A stretch of DNA of 64,000 bases from Roseibaca sp. Y0-43 (GTDB taxonomy: Bacteria > Pseudomonadota > Alphaproteobacteria > Rhodobacterales > Rhodobacteraceae), in assembly GCF_020667835.1 (NCBI RefSeq), contig NZ_JAFMPR010000002.1, forward strand, positions 62,001 to 126,000, read 5' to 3'. The position numbers and the translations under genes were made by a program. Below the pieces are notes generated by a model. That model saw nothing but the letters and a program-made list of their open reading frames with translations, made no database searches and was not told the origin of the DNA. Shown piece by piece: positions 57,511 to 64,000 of the stretch. Each line of letters begins with the position of its first letter. The first letter of the stretch is position 1.

Positions 57511-59037
57511 TTAGCCGTTGCCGCGCGCGAAGCGCCCGGCTTCTTCCGCCGCGCGGCGCAGGGCGCGGGACTTGTTCACGGTTTCCTCGTATTCGGCTTG
57601 CGGGTCGCTGTCATAGACCACACCGCCCCCGGCCTGAATGTAAAGCGTCTGGTCCTTCAGAACGGCAGTGCGCAGGCAGATGCACATGTCCATCTCGCCC
57701 CCGGCCGAAAAATAGCCCGCGCCGCCGCCATAGACGCCGCGCTTTTCCGGCTCCAGCTCGTCAATGATCTCCATCGCGCGGACCTTGGGCGCACCGCTGA
57801 CCGTGCCGGCGGGCAGACCTGCCAGCAGGGCAGAGAGCGCATCCTGTCCCTCGGCCAATTCGCCCACCACGTTCGAGACGATATGCATGACGTGGCTATA
57901 GCGTTCGATCACGAATTCCTCTGTCGGGCGCACGGTGCCGATGCGGGCGACACGGCCCACATCGTTGCGGCCCAGATCCAGCAGCATCAGGTGTTCGGCC
58001 AGCTCTTTCTGGTCGGCCAAAAGGTCTGCCTCATGCGCGCGGTCTTCCTCGGGCGTCGCCCCTCTGGGGCGGGTGCCCGCGATGGGGCGGATCGTCACCT
58101 CGCCATCGCGCAGCCGCACCAGAATTTCCGGGCTGGCCCCGATCACCTGAAACGGGCCATCCGACAGTGCGAAATCGAAATAGAACATGAAGGGCGAGGG
58201 GTTCATCCGCCGCAACGAACGATAGAGCGCGAAGGGTGGCAGCGCAAAACGCTGCGACCAGCGTTGCGAGGGCACGACCTGAAAAATGTCGCCCGCGCGG
58301 ATGTAATCCTTGGCCTTCTCGACCGCCGCAAGATAGTCGGCCTTGGCGAAATTCGACACAGGCGCGCCGATGGGGGCGTCGGCCTCTGTCAATTCGCGGG
58401 GCGTGCCGGGCAGGGCGCGTTCCAGATCGCGCACGGCATCCATCACGCGTTCGGCAGCCTGCGCATAGGCCGCGCGCGCGGGCAGGCCGCTGGCCGCCCA
58501 AGCGGGTGCGACGACGATCACCTCGCCCTTCACCCCGTCCAGCACCGCGACGACCGAGGGGCGCAGCATCAGCGCATCGGGCGCGCCGATGGGGTCGGGA
58601 TTCACATTCGGCAGGTGCTCGACCAGCCGGATCATGTCATAGCCCAGGTAGCCGAACAGCCCCGCGCAGGCGGCGGGCAGGTCGTCGGGAATGTCGATGC
58701 GCGATTCGGCCAGAAGCGCGCGCAGACTGTCCAACGGCGCTGTGTCCTGATCTTCCCATGCCTCTGGGTCAAACCGCGCTTGACGGTTCAACCGCGCAGC
58801 CGTGCCCCGGCACTGCCAGACGAGATCGGGTTTCATGCCGATGATCGAATAGCGCCCGCGCACCTCGCCCCCGGTCACGGATTCGAGGATGAAACTGTCA
58901 CGCGCCCCGCCCGCAAGTTTCAGGTAAAGCGAGACGGGCGTATCCAGATCGGCGGCCAGCCGCATATAGACAAGCTGGTTCTCGCCGCGGGCCCAGGCGG
59001 CCTCGAACCGGTCGAATTCGGGGGTGAGGGTGGCCAT
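57511..59037 (-). CDS. trpE: Anthranilate synthase component I
   Basis: 508 residues. Makes anthranilate from chorismate with TrpG-supplied ammonia, the first step to tryptophan. Chorismate-enzyme motifs: QVVPSQRWSQRF, RPIAGTRPRGATPEEDRAHE, DLGRNDVGRVARIGTV, GTVSGAPKVRAMEIIDELE and GAGYFSAGGEMDMCICLRTA. trpG is not adjacent. It begins 3 bp after ppiD, so the two are co-transcribed. No leader-peptide attenuator is seen. Confidence 0.97.
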   Translation of the reverse strand: MATLTPEFDRFEAAWARGENQLVYMRLAADLDTPVSLYLKLAGGARDSFILESVTGGEVRGRYSIIGMKPDLVWQCRGTAARLNRQARFDPEAWEDQDTAPLDSLRALLAESRIDIPDDLPAACAGLFGYLGYDMIRLVEHLPNVNPDPIGAPDALMLRPSVVAVLDGVKGEVIVVAPAWAASGLPARAAYAQAAERVMDAVRDLERALPGTPRELTEADAPIGAPVSNFAKADYLAAVEKAKDYIRAGDIFQVVPSQRWSQRFALPPFALYRSLRRMNPSPFMFYFDFALSDGPFQVIGASPEILVRLRDGEVTIRPIAGTRPRGATPEEDRAHEADLLADQKELAEHLMLLDLGRNDVGRVARIGTVRPTEEFVIERYSHVMHIVSNVVGELAEGQDALSALLAGLPAGTVSGAPKVRAMEIIDELEPEKRGVYGGGAGYFSAGGEMDMCICLRTAVLKDQTLYIQAGGGVVYDSDPQAEYEETVNKSRALRRAAEEAGRFARGNG

Positions 59038-59040
59038 GGC

Positions 59041-60888
59041 TCAGAAGCTCTGCTGCACGGCGTCGATCATCTGCTGGTTCAGCTGGATCGGCTGCCCTTC
59101 GCGCAAGGCCGAGCTGAAATAGCCGAACAGATCCTGCGTGTAGCTTTGGGTGATCTGCGCTTCCAGCGCGCGACGGATCTGCTCTGTGCTGTCCAGACCG
59201 GGGTCAGGGGCCGCGACCGCGTGCAATTGCACCAGATGCACGCGCGTGCCTTCTGACACGATGCTGAGCGCGCCCTCGTCCAGCGCGAAGGCTTCGGTCA
59301 GAACCGCGCGCGGCAGGTCGGGCACCGGGTCGGTGCGCGACAGGTCGGCAAAACGCAGGCTGTCCAGCCCCAGCGCGTCAATCGCGGTGCCGCCCTCGAC
59401 CTCTGCGCGCAGGGTTTGGGCCTGCGCCATCAGGCGCTCTTCGATCTGGGCGTTTTGCCAATCCTGCACCACTTGCGTGCGAATCTCGTCCAGCGGGCGC
59501 GGGGCTTCAGGCAGCTCTTCCACCAGTTCCAGCGCGAACATGCCCCCATCGGCGAGGATGGTGATCTCGGCGAAATCGCCGGCCTGAATGCTGGCGGCGG
59601 CCTCGCGGAACTCGTCATAGGCGGCGATGCCCTCTTGGGTGCCGGGGCGCCAGTCGATCTGGCCCGCCTGCATCTCTGTTTCCTCGGCCAGTTGCGCGAC
59701 ACTCGCGCCACCGGCAAGCAGGTCTTCATAGAGGTCCAGATTGTCACCCAGCACGCGGCGCGCACGGTCCATCAACACCTCGTCGCGCAATTCGTCGCGC
59801 GCCTCCTCGAAACTGGTTTCGCGCGCGGCCAAAATCGCGTTCATGCGAAAGATCGCCGGGCCAAGATCGGTCTGGACCGGGCCGGCAATGCCCGGCTCTG
59901 TCAGCGCGAAAACGGCGTCGCCGGCTTCTTCGAGTGTCTCTTGGGTGACATCGCCCAGATCGGTGTCATCCAGCGACAGGCCACGCTCGGCGACGATGAC
60001 CTCGAATGTGGCCTCGCCCGATGCGATGCGTGCGACGGCGGCTTCTGCGGCGTCCATGTCCGGAAGGATCAGCCGCTCGACCAAACGGCGCTCGGGCTGG
60101 CGGTATTGCGCCGCGCGCGCGTCATAGGCGGCGCGCAGCTCTGCCTCGTCGGCGTCCAGCGTGTCGAGTAGCATTTCGGGCGTTATCCACGCGTAGTCCA
60201 GCCGCTTCCCGGCGGGCTGGGTATAGCGGTCGATATTGCCGTCGTAATAGGCGGTCAGCGCCGCGTCATCCGGCTGGCCCACGGGGCTGTCCAGATCGTC
60301 CACGCCCAAGCTGAGCACAGTGAAGTCGCGCGTCTGGCCCTGGTAGTTCAACAGCGGCGCGACCAGCCCCTCGGGGGCGCTTGCCCCGCCGATGGCGGCC
60401 AGTTGCAGGATGGAACGTGCGATTTCCCCGCGGATAGAGGTTTCGAATTCGGCTTCTGTCAGGCCAGAGTTTTGCAGCGCGAAGCGGTAGGCTTCGCGGT
60501 CGAAACTGCCATCAAGCCCCTGGAAATTCGGGATGGCGACAATCTCGGCCTGCACGGTCGGGTCGCCCACGGACACGCCCAAGCGCTCGGCCTCTGTGTC
60601 CAGCACGGCGCGGTCGATCAATTGCTCCAGTGCGCGCTGGTCCAGACCGAAAAGCCGCGCCTGTTCCATGGTGATGGGCTGACCAAGCTGCGCTTGCAGC
60701 GCGCGCAGGTCGTTTTGCAGCGTGCGCGCGTAGTCATCGGCGGTGATGTCGCGCGTGCCCACCGTGCCGATGGTCTGCCGCGCGGTGCCGAAGCCTTCGA
60801 CGCCAAAGCCCAGCAGGCTGAGCGCCAGAAGACCCATCAGCAGACCGGCGCCAAGTTTCTTGCCCTTGGAATTCTTCTTCGACGACAT
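59041..60888 (-). CDS. ppiD: Peptidyl-prolyl cis-trans isomerase / periplasmic chaperone PpiD
   Basis: 615 residues, N-terminal anchor (LGAGLLMGLLALSLLGFGVE), SurA-like N-domain (about 35-175, TIGTVGTRDITADDYARTLQ), a parvulin-type domain near 250-370, and a C-terminal region. Assists folding of exported proteins at the inner membrane. A pairing with trpE directly downstream recurs in Rhodobacterales and has no obvious functional logic. Confidence 0.9.
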   Translation of the reverse strand: MSSKKNSKGKKLGAGLLMGLLALSLLGFGVEGFGTARQTIGTVGTRDITADDYARTLQNDLRALQAQLGQPITMEQARLFGLDQRALEQLIDRAVLDTEAERLGVSVGDPTVQAEIVAIPNFQGLDGSFDREAYRFALQNSGLTEAEFETSIRGEIARSILQLAAIGGASAPEGLVAPLLNYQGQTRDFTVLSLGVDDLDSPVGQPDDAALTAYYDGNIDRYTQPAGKRLDYAWITPEMLLDTLDADEAELRAAYDARAAQYRQPERRLVERLILPDMDAAEAAVARIASGEATFEVIVAERGLSLDDTDLGDVTQETLEEAGDAVFALTEPGIAGPVQTDLGPAIFRMNAILAARETSFEEARDELRDEVLMDRARRVLGDNLDLYEDLLAGGASVAQLAEETEMQAGQIDWRPGTQEGIAAYDEFREAAASIQAGDFAEITILADGGMFALELVEELPEAPRPLDEIRTQVVQDWQNAQIEERLMAQAQTLRAEVEGGTAIDALGLDSLRFADLSRTDPVPDLPRAVLTEAFALDEGALSIVSEGTRVHLVQLHAVAAPDPGLDSTEQIRRALEAQITQSYTQDLFGYFSSALREGQPIQLNQQMIDAVQQSF

Positions 60889-60979
60889 GCACGCACTCTC
60901 GATCAGCGAGGAAAAGTTGTTTGCGCCTGTCTAGAGAATGCGCGGGGCAGGGGCAAGCACTGCCCGCGCCCCGATTGCC

Positions 60980-61744
60980 TTAGAAACGCAGGTTGAAATG
61001 CCGTGTCAGCCCGATTTCGGCGCTGATCTGGTCGCGGCTGCCTTGGGCCACGATGGGCGAGCGCGCCGCATCGCCGCGCAGACGGTCATAGCGCAGCGTG
61101 CCGGTCAGGCCCCAATCCGCGCCCAGCGGTTGGTAAGCGCCCATTTCAAAGCCCACCGAATACACCCCGCCCGACGCGGTGTAGGCTGCAAGGCCAGAGG
61201 CGATGGATTCCGCCGGTGTGACCCCGAAATAGGTGTTGGTAAAGCGGCCAGAGCCGAATTCGGCGCGCGGGCCGGCATTCAGCACCAGACCGCTTGGCGC
61301 GCGGTAAATCAGGTTTCCGCCAAGCTCGCCCGTAATGCCCTTGTGACCGACAACGCCATAACGCAGATCCGCAAAGACCTGCCACATATCGGCGGTGTAA
61401 TGCGCGCCGATCCCCAGTTCCAGCGCGGCATCGACGTCGTTCATGCCCGCCAGCTCGTTCACGCCCTCACGCTCGCCAATGAAGCGGAACGAGCCGCGCA
61501 GCCCGGCACCGGGCGCAAAGACGCGCGGGCCGTCCGGGTCGCCCAGCTGCGTGCCGCCGAAGCGCAACCCCTGAAACCCGAAGCTGATGGCGGGCGACAC
61601 GCCATAGCCGGAAGCGCCGAAATAGTCGGGCGCAACCCGCGCGCCGCCGGTCAGCGAAAACGACAAGGCATTCTCTTGCGCGGCAAGCGGCGTGGCACAG
61701 GCCATGGCCGTGGCGGCAAGGACAAGGCGGGTCAGGCGCGGCAT
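60980..61744 (-). CDS. MipA/OmpV family outer-membrane protein
   Basis: 254 residues with signal peptide (LTRLVLAATAMACATPLAAQ), beta-barrel composition with alternating strands (YFGASGYGVSPAISFGFQGL; TNTYFGVTPAESIASGLAAY) and a C-terminal phenylalanine (LTRHFNLRF) for outer-membrane assembly. FGVTPAES is the family signature. MipA scaffolds MltA and PBPs in E. coli; here the role is open. AAGGAG precedes ATG 61744. A GC-rich imperfect hairpin follows without a T run. Confidence 0.88.
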   Translation of the reverse strand: MPRLTRLVLAATAMACATPLAAQENALSFSLTGGARVAPDYFGASGYGVSPAISFGFQGLRFGGTQLGDPDGPRVFAPGAGLRGSFRFIGEREGVNELAGMNDVDAALELGIGAHYTADMWQVFADLRYGVVGHKGITGELGGNLIYRAPSGLVLNAGPRAEFGSGRFTNTYFGVTPAESIASGLAAYTASGGVYSVGFEMGAYQPLGADWGLTGTLRYDRLRGDAARSPIVAQGSRDQISAEIGLTRHFNLRF

Positions 61745-61828
61745 GACGACTCCTTCACTGGTGATGGCCGACAGATGGCGCATTCCAGCCCGGAGTCTAG
61801 TCACAACTGGTTTAGCCGCGCTTAACGC

Positions 61829-62332
61829 TCAGGTGCCGCGATAGGGTTCGACATATTGCAGCGCCATATCCCACGGAAAGAAGATCCATGTATCCTGGCT
61901 GACTTCGGTGATGAAGCTGTCGACCATCGCGCGGCCCTGCGGCTTGGCGTAGACGGTCGCGAAATGCGCCTTGGGATACATCTTGCGCACCAGTTCCAGC
62001 GTTTTGCCGGTATCGACCAGATCGTCGATGATCAGCACGCCCTCGCCATCCGCGCCCATGATCTCGGCCTGTGGCGCTTTCAAAACCTGCGCTTCGGCCT
62101 GCGTCTGGTGGCTGTAGGATTTCACGCTGATCGTGTCGACCACGCGAATGTCCAGCTCGCGCGCGATAATCATTGCGGGCGCCAGACCGCCGCGCGTAAT
62201 GGCGACCACGGCGCGCCAGTCGCCGCCATCGGGGCCGTGTTTGTCCAGCCGCCATGCCAGCGCGCGGCTGTCACGGTGGATCTGGTCCCAAGAGATATGG
62301 AAGCCTTTTTCATGGGGCAAACGGTCAGACAT
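61829..62332 (-). CDS. gpt: Xanthine-guanine phosphoribosyltransferase
   Basis: 167 residues. Salvages xanthine and guanine with PRPP. PRPP loop [38 protein letters not shown], and the C-terminal [20 protein letters not shown] with the base-binding aromatic. It follows fabI with a 3-bp gap and is co-transcribed with it. Confidence 0.96.
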   Translation of the reverse strand: MSDRLPHEKGFHISWDQIHRDSRALAWRLDKHGPDGGDWRAVVAITRGGLAPAMIIARELDIRVVDTISVKSYSHQTQAEAQVLKAPQAEIMGADGEGVLIIDDLVDTGKTLELVRKMYPKAHFATVYAKPQGRAMVDSFITEVSQDTWIFFPWDMALQYVEPYRGT

Positions 62333-62335
62333 GGC

Positions 62336-63157
62336 TCAGGCGTCCTTCTTGCCGGTGACAACGTCGATATCGGGCGCATCGACCGCTTTCATGCCCACGA
62401 CATGATAGCCCGCATCGACATGCAGGTTCTCGCCCGTGGTGCCGCTGCCCAGATCGGAGAGCAGGTAAAGCGCGGCCTTGCCGACCTCTTCCTGCGTCAC
62501 GTTGCGGCGGAGCGGCGAGTTCAACTCGTTCCACTTCATGATATAGCGGAAATCGCCGATGCCGCTTGCCGCCAGCGTCTTGATCGGTCCGGCGCTGATG
62601 GCATTGCAGCGAATGCCGTCCTTGCCCAGATCCTCGGCAATGTATTTGACCGACGCTTCCAGCGCCGCCTTGGCCACGCCCATGACGTTGTAATGCGGCA
62701 TGACCTGTTCGGCACCGTAATAGGTCATGGTCAGCAGGCTGCCGCCCTCGGGCATGAGTTTCGCGGCGCGGGCGCAGACGGCGGTGAAGGAATAGACAGA
62801 GATGTCCATCGTCATGTTGAAATTGTCGCGGCTGGTGTCGACATAGCGGCCGCGCAATTCGGATTTGTCAGAAAAGCCAATGGCATGGACGACGAAGTCA
62901 ATCTTGCTCCACAGCTTTTCAAGCCCTTCGAACAGCGCATCGACAGACGCCATGTCGGTCACGTCGCATTCGAACAGATGCGGCGTGCCAAGGCTTTCGG
63001 CCAAGGGCAGCACGCGTTTTTTCAGCGCGTCGCCCTGGTAGCTGAAGGCCAGTTCCGCGCCGTGATCGGCCAGAATTTTGGCAATGCCCCAAGCGATGGA
63101 TTTGTCATTCGCAAGGCCCATAATCAGGCCACGTTTGCCGCTCATCAACGCTGACAT
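62336..63157 (-). CDS. fabI: Enoyl-[acyl-carrier-protein] reductase (NADH)
   Basis: 273 residues. Final reduction in fatty-acid elongation; the triclosan target. NADH-binding LIMGLANDKSIAWGIAKILA, catalytic Y-x6-K in QVMPHYNVMGVAKAALEASV, and SAGPIKTLAASGIGDF. ATG 63157 (MSALMSGKRGLIMG) is selected; upstream residues are not conserved-looking. Divergent from pdxH across a 178-bp gap. Confidence 0.97.
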   Translation of the reverse strand: MSALMSGKRGLIMGLANDKSIAWGIAKILADHGAELAFSYQGDALKKRVLPLAESLGTPHLFECDVTDMASVDALFEGLEKLWSKIDFVVHAIGFSDKSELRGRYVDTSRDNFNMTMDISVYSFTAVCARAAKLMPEGGSLLTMTYYGAEQVMPHYNVMGVAKAALEASVKYIAEDLGKDGIRCNAISAGPIKTLAASGIGDFRYIMKWNELNSPLRRNVTQEEVGKAALYLLSDLGSGTTGENLHVDAGYHVVGMKAVDAPDIDVVTGKKDA

Positions 63158-63264
63158 GGTGCTGCTCCTAGAAAAACGTGGGAAAGCATTAGGCCATAGT
63201 CCGAAAGCCTGCAAGGTTCGCTTTGGCGAAATGGTCGGGCAGCGGTTGCCTTGGGCCGGGCATA

Positions 63265-63279
63265 TGTTACATGTTAACA
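63265..63279. repeat. Inverted repeat in the fabI/pdxH divergent region
   Basis: TGTTA (63265-63269) and TAACA (63275-63279) around CATGT, an AT-rich island in a GC-rich gap, 57 bp from pdxH and 108 bp from fabI. Could be part of a promoter or a small operator. Nothing else stands out in 63158-63335. Confidence 0.35.
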
Positions 63280-63335
63280 CGGTCAGAATGCCGCAGGGCT
63301 GCGGCGGGGCCGTGAGTTAACGACAAGAGGGACAT

Positions 63336-63941
63336 GTGAGCGAGCGGGATGGAATTTTTGCCGGGCAATCGCCCTTCGAGATCGCCCGCCGCTGGCTGGC
63401 CGAAGCCGACCCGCTGGAGCCGAACGACCCCAATGCCATCGCCTTGGCGACGGTCGATCCGCAAGGAATGCCGAATGTGCGGATGGTCCTGTTGAAGGAC
63501 ATCCTCGATGATGGCTTTGTCTTCTACACCAATTACACCAGCGCCAAGGGCCGCGAGATAGAGGCCAGCGGCACGGCGGCTTTCGTGCTGCACTGGAAAT
63601 CCTTGCGTCGTCAAATCCGGGTGCGGGGCCACACCTCACGTTATGACGGGCCAGAGGCGGATGCCTATTACGCCTCGCGCTCGTTGAAAAGCCGGCTGGG
63701 GGCGTGGTCCTCGGCGCAGTCGCAACCGCTGGACTCGCGCACATCGCTCATGGCAGAGGTGGCGCGGCAAACGGCGCGTCACGGCACCAACCCGCCGCGG
63801 CCCCCGTTCTGGGGTGGCATAAGGATTGAGCCGGTCGAGATAGAGTTCTGGGCCGACGGCGCTTTCCGCTTGCACGACCGGTTTCAGTGGCGCAAGTCTG
63901 ACCCCTCTGGTAATTGGTCGGTCACAAGGCTCGCTCCCTGA
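63336..63941 (+). CDS. pdxH: Pyridoxamine 5'-phosphate oxidase
   Basis: 201 residues, FMN-dependent, making pyridoxal phosphate. FMN and substrate residues: [45 protein letters not shown] and the C-terminal [14 protein letters not shown]. The likely start is GTG 63336 after AAGAGGGA; no ATG is in frame near it. The remaining bases to 64000 contain no gene I can support. Confidence 0.95.
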   Translation: MSERDGIFAGQSPFEIARRWLAEADPLEPNDPNAIALATVDPQGMPNVRMVLLKDILDDGFVFYTNYTSAKGREIEASGTAAFVLHWKSLRRQIRVRGHTSRYDGPEADAYYASRSLKSRLGAWSSAQSQPLDSRTSLMAEVARQTARHGTNPPRPPFWGGIRIEPVEIEFWADGAFRLHDRFQWRKSDPSGNWSVTRLAP

Positions 63942-64000
63942 GCGGCACGATCAGAGTTTGTTTCAGCCTGCGTTCCCGGCTGCCCCCTTTACAGACACGA

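Noticed and set aside
57379-59256. A 625-codon + strand open frame opposite trpE
   Set aside because: Antisense to a full-length, motif-complete trpE. His/Arg-rich composition typical of shadow frames in GC-rich DNA.
60940-60976. GC-rich imperfect hairpin downstream of the MipA gene
   Set aside because: One-base mismatch in the stem and no T run; may be part of a Rho-dependent end but cannot be supported.

Overview
The window is ordinary chromosome from an alphaproteobacterium, almost certainly order Rhodobacterales (Rhodobacter/Roseobacter relatives). The evidence is high GC with long spurious antisense frames, a class I lysyl-tRNA synthetase, the short ProS that lacks an editing insertion, an L21 with a C-terminal helix-hairpin-helix extension, an HdaA-PerM-PPK neighbourhood, a perfect FnrL box and TTTGCAAA acyl-CoA-regulator sites. 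About 64 protein genes fill the sequence, mostly as tightly overlapping pairs (ATGA, GTGA, CTAG). I see no rRNA, tRNA, CRISPR array, prophage or insertion sequence.

Layout. 1-6.6 kb: the N-terminal part of aconitase, a DUF1223 protein, a two-subunit Tat-exported molybdenum hydroxylase, a META-domain protein and elongation factor P. 6.8-10.9 kb: a small conserved protein with a strong terminator, a chromene-carboxylate isomerase-like protein, PRPP synthetase, an NfeD/SPFH pair and a DUF3047 protein. 10.9-20.2 kb: a long leftward run comprising an MFS exporter, a FrnE-like DsbA, a frameshifted acyl-CoA synthetase, a GFA protein, polyphosphate kinase, a second META-domain protein, HdaA, PerM and a TerB-like protein. 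20.3-27.5 kb: LysRS, a ZIP transporter, a CHAD protein, DUF4864, a cobalamin adenosyltransferase, a HIG1 protein, an SDR, and an Hpt/response-regulator pair whose AAA+ domain looks catalytically dead. 27.6-32.2 kb: propionyl-CoA synthetase and malic enzyme around a motif-rich 346-bp gap.

32.3-35.6 kb is a nucleoside-salvage operon (cdd-deoB-add-upp). 35.6-41.3 kb holds a SPOR protein, an unusual Ala/Glu hendecad-repeat protein, infC with an AUA start, a GNAT, rpmA/rplU, a rhodanese protein and a membrane-anchored unknown. 41.4-48.0 kb is the cell-shape operon mreB-mreC-mreD-mrdA-rodA, with a hydroxyacid dehydrogenase coupled to its end. 48.2-57.5 kb carries YqeY, carA, proS, a VOC protein, unknown secreted proteins, a candidate anaerobic small RNA, rimO and a methyltransferase. 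57.5-63.9 kb carries ppiD-trpE, a MipA/OmpV protein, fabI-gpt and pdxH.

Most of this is housekeeping: translation, wall synthesis, nucleotide salvage and central carbon. No large new multi-gene system is visible. The best candidate for something undescribed is the roughly 88-nt transcript unit at 53.36-53.45 kb. It has an FNR-type box at class II spacing, two internal hairpins flanking a CU-rich anti-Shine-Dalgarno-like stretch, and an intrinsic terminator. Next in interest are the hendecad-repeat membrane protein, the degenerate AAA+ regulator with its Hpt partner, and the operator/repeat-rich prpE upstream region.
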